From contig CALCBO010000033.1 of assembly GCA_937897245.1 (NCBI GenBank), positions 1 to 6,027 of the forward strand: a stretch of DNA of 6,027 bases. Reading direction: 5' to 3'. Positions within the stretch are counted from its first letter, which is position 1, and each line of letters begins with the position of its first letter. The notes under the pieces are model-generated. The model was not told the origin of the DNA. It saw nothing but the letters and a program-made list of their open reading frames with translations, and did no database searches. A program made the translations under genes and the position numbers. This DNA is from an uncultured Caryophanales bacterium (GTDB lineage: Bacteria > Bacillota_I > Bacilli_A > RF39 > UBA660). Below, piece by piece: positions 5,888-6,027 of this stretch.

Positions 5888-5912
5888 GATTCATTTAGTG
5901 AGTCTTTTTTTT
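5886..5912 (+). terminator. Intrinsic terminator after the uncharacterised gene
   Basis: AAGATTCA (5886-5893, including the last two bases of the TAA stop) pairs with TGAGTCTT (5899-5906) with one G-T wobble and a TTTAG loop. The T run covers 5905-5912. The stem is weak in GC but has eight pairs and a long T tract. It separates this gene from obg. Confidence 0.72.
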
Positions 5913-5919
5913 CGAAGTA

Positions 5920-5928
5920 TGATATAAT
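5920..5928 (+). promoter_or_regulatory. Extended -10 promoter of obg
   Basis: TGATATAAT (5920-5928) is a perfect extended -10 (TGnTATAAT). No good -35 is present at the normal distance; that position falls in the terminator stem just upstream. Such promoters can work without a -35. Transcription would start near 5935, giving a short leader before the obg ATG. Confidence 0.65.
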
Positions 5929-5953
5929 AAGAAAACGAAAGGGGATGATTTTG

Positions 5954-6027
5954 ATGTTTGTAGATGAAGTAGAGATTAAAGTACAAGCTGGTAAAGGTGG
6001 AGATGGTTGTCTTGCTTTTCGACGTGA
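5954..6027 (+). CDS. obg: GTPase Obg/CgtA, N-terminal fragment (3' partial)
   Basis: Only the first 24 codons are present and the frame runs off the right edge. They read [22 protein letters not shown] followed by Arg-Arg, matching the start of the glycine-rich Obg fold (MFVD.V.I.V..G.GG.G...FRR). Obg is an essential cytoplasmic GTPase involved in large-subunit assembly and stress responses. It commonly lies just downstream of rplU-prp-rpmA in Firmicutes, which supports the call. The start at 5954 is preferred: AAAGGGG at 5938-5944 is nine bases upstream, and the protein family begins with exactly this MFVD. An in-frame ATG at 5945 touches the ribosome site and is unlikely to be used. The P-loop and other GTP-binding motifs lie outside the window. 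Confidence 0.95.
   Translation, partial: MFVDEVEIKVQAGKGGDGCLAFRR

Noticed and set aside
5945..5953. Upstream in-frame ATG 5945 for obg.
   Set aside because: It abuts the Shine-Dalgarno sequence with no spacing, and the family begins at MFVD, encoded from 5954.
1..6027. tRNA, rRNA, CRISPR array, insertion sequence or minus-strand genes.
   Set aside because: I saw no cloverleaf, no regularly spaced repeats, no transposase motifs, and no long minus-strand frame with a ribosome site; all supported genes are on the plus strand.

Overview
The window reads like low-GC Firmicutes DNA in at least its last 5.6 kb. Genes from about position 358 onward are very AT-rich, dominated by TTA, AGA, ATA and GAA codons. 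Tryptophan is TGG and TGA is used as a stop, so this is the standard bacterial code and not the Mycoplasma code. The ribosomal block rplU-prp-rpmA followed by obg, an L27 with a cleavable N-terminal peptide, and an L21-type leader all point to Firmicutes. My guess is a Bacilli or Erysipelotrichia-like gut lineage, or a relative with a small genome, but that is inference. The first ~350 bases look different: the end of a metK gene with GC-richer codons (ACC, CCC, CGC, ATC), more like a clostridial genome.

Layout: (1) 2-136 is the 3' end of metK, closed by a strong terminator. (2) 187-345 is intergenic and carries a plausible promoter with nested inverted repeats, but no well-supported gene start. 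(3) 346-3578 is a tightly packed three-gene unit: the C-terminal part of a radical SAM protein lacking its iron-sulfur cysteine motif, an ammonia-dependent NAD synthetase-like enzyme, and a 550-residue protein joining a nicotinamide-mononucleotide-adenylyltransferase-like domain to a type I phosphoribosyltransferase-like domain. (4) 3570-3680 holds a near-consensus promoter overlapping the end of the previous gene and an L21-type leader RNA. (5) 3700-4610 is rplU-prp-rpmA, followed by a small terminator. (6) 4655-5887 is an uncharacterised protein with a possible HExxH metallopeptidase motif. (7) From 5954 to the window edge is the start of obg, with its own extended -10 promoter behind another small terminator.

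How the genes work together: Prp is expected to trim the N-terminal peptide of L27, its direct neighbour, before or during ribosome assembly. Obg is a ribosome-assembly GTPase commonly found next to this block. The upstream trio combines three chemistries: making a nucleotide from a base and PRPP, adenylylating a mononucleotide to a dinucleotide, and amidating a carboxylate. This fits NAD synthesis or salvage, or possibly an NAD-like dinucleotide. It is the most interesting part of the window. The truncated radical SAM gene and the composition change near 345-365 suggest either a recombination or acquisition boundary or a chimeric contig.
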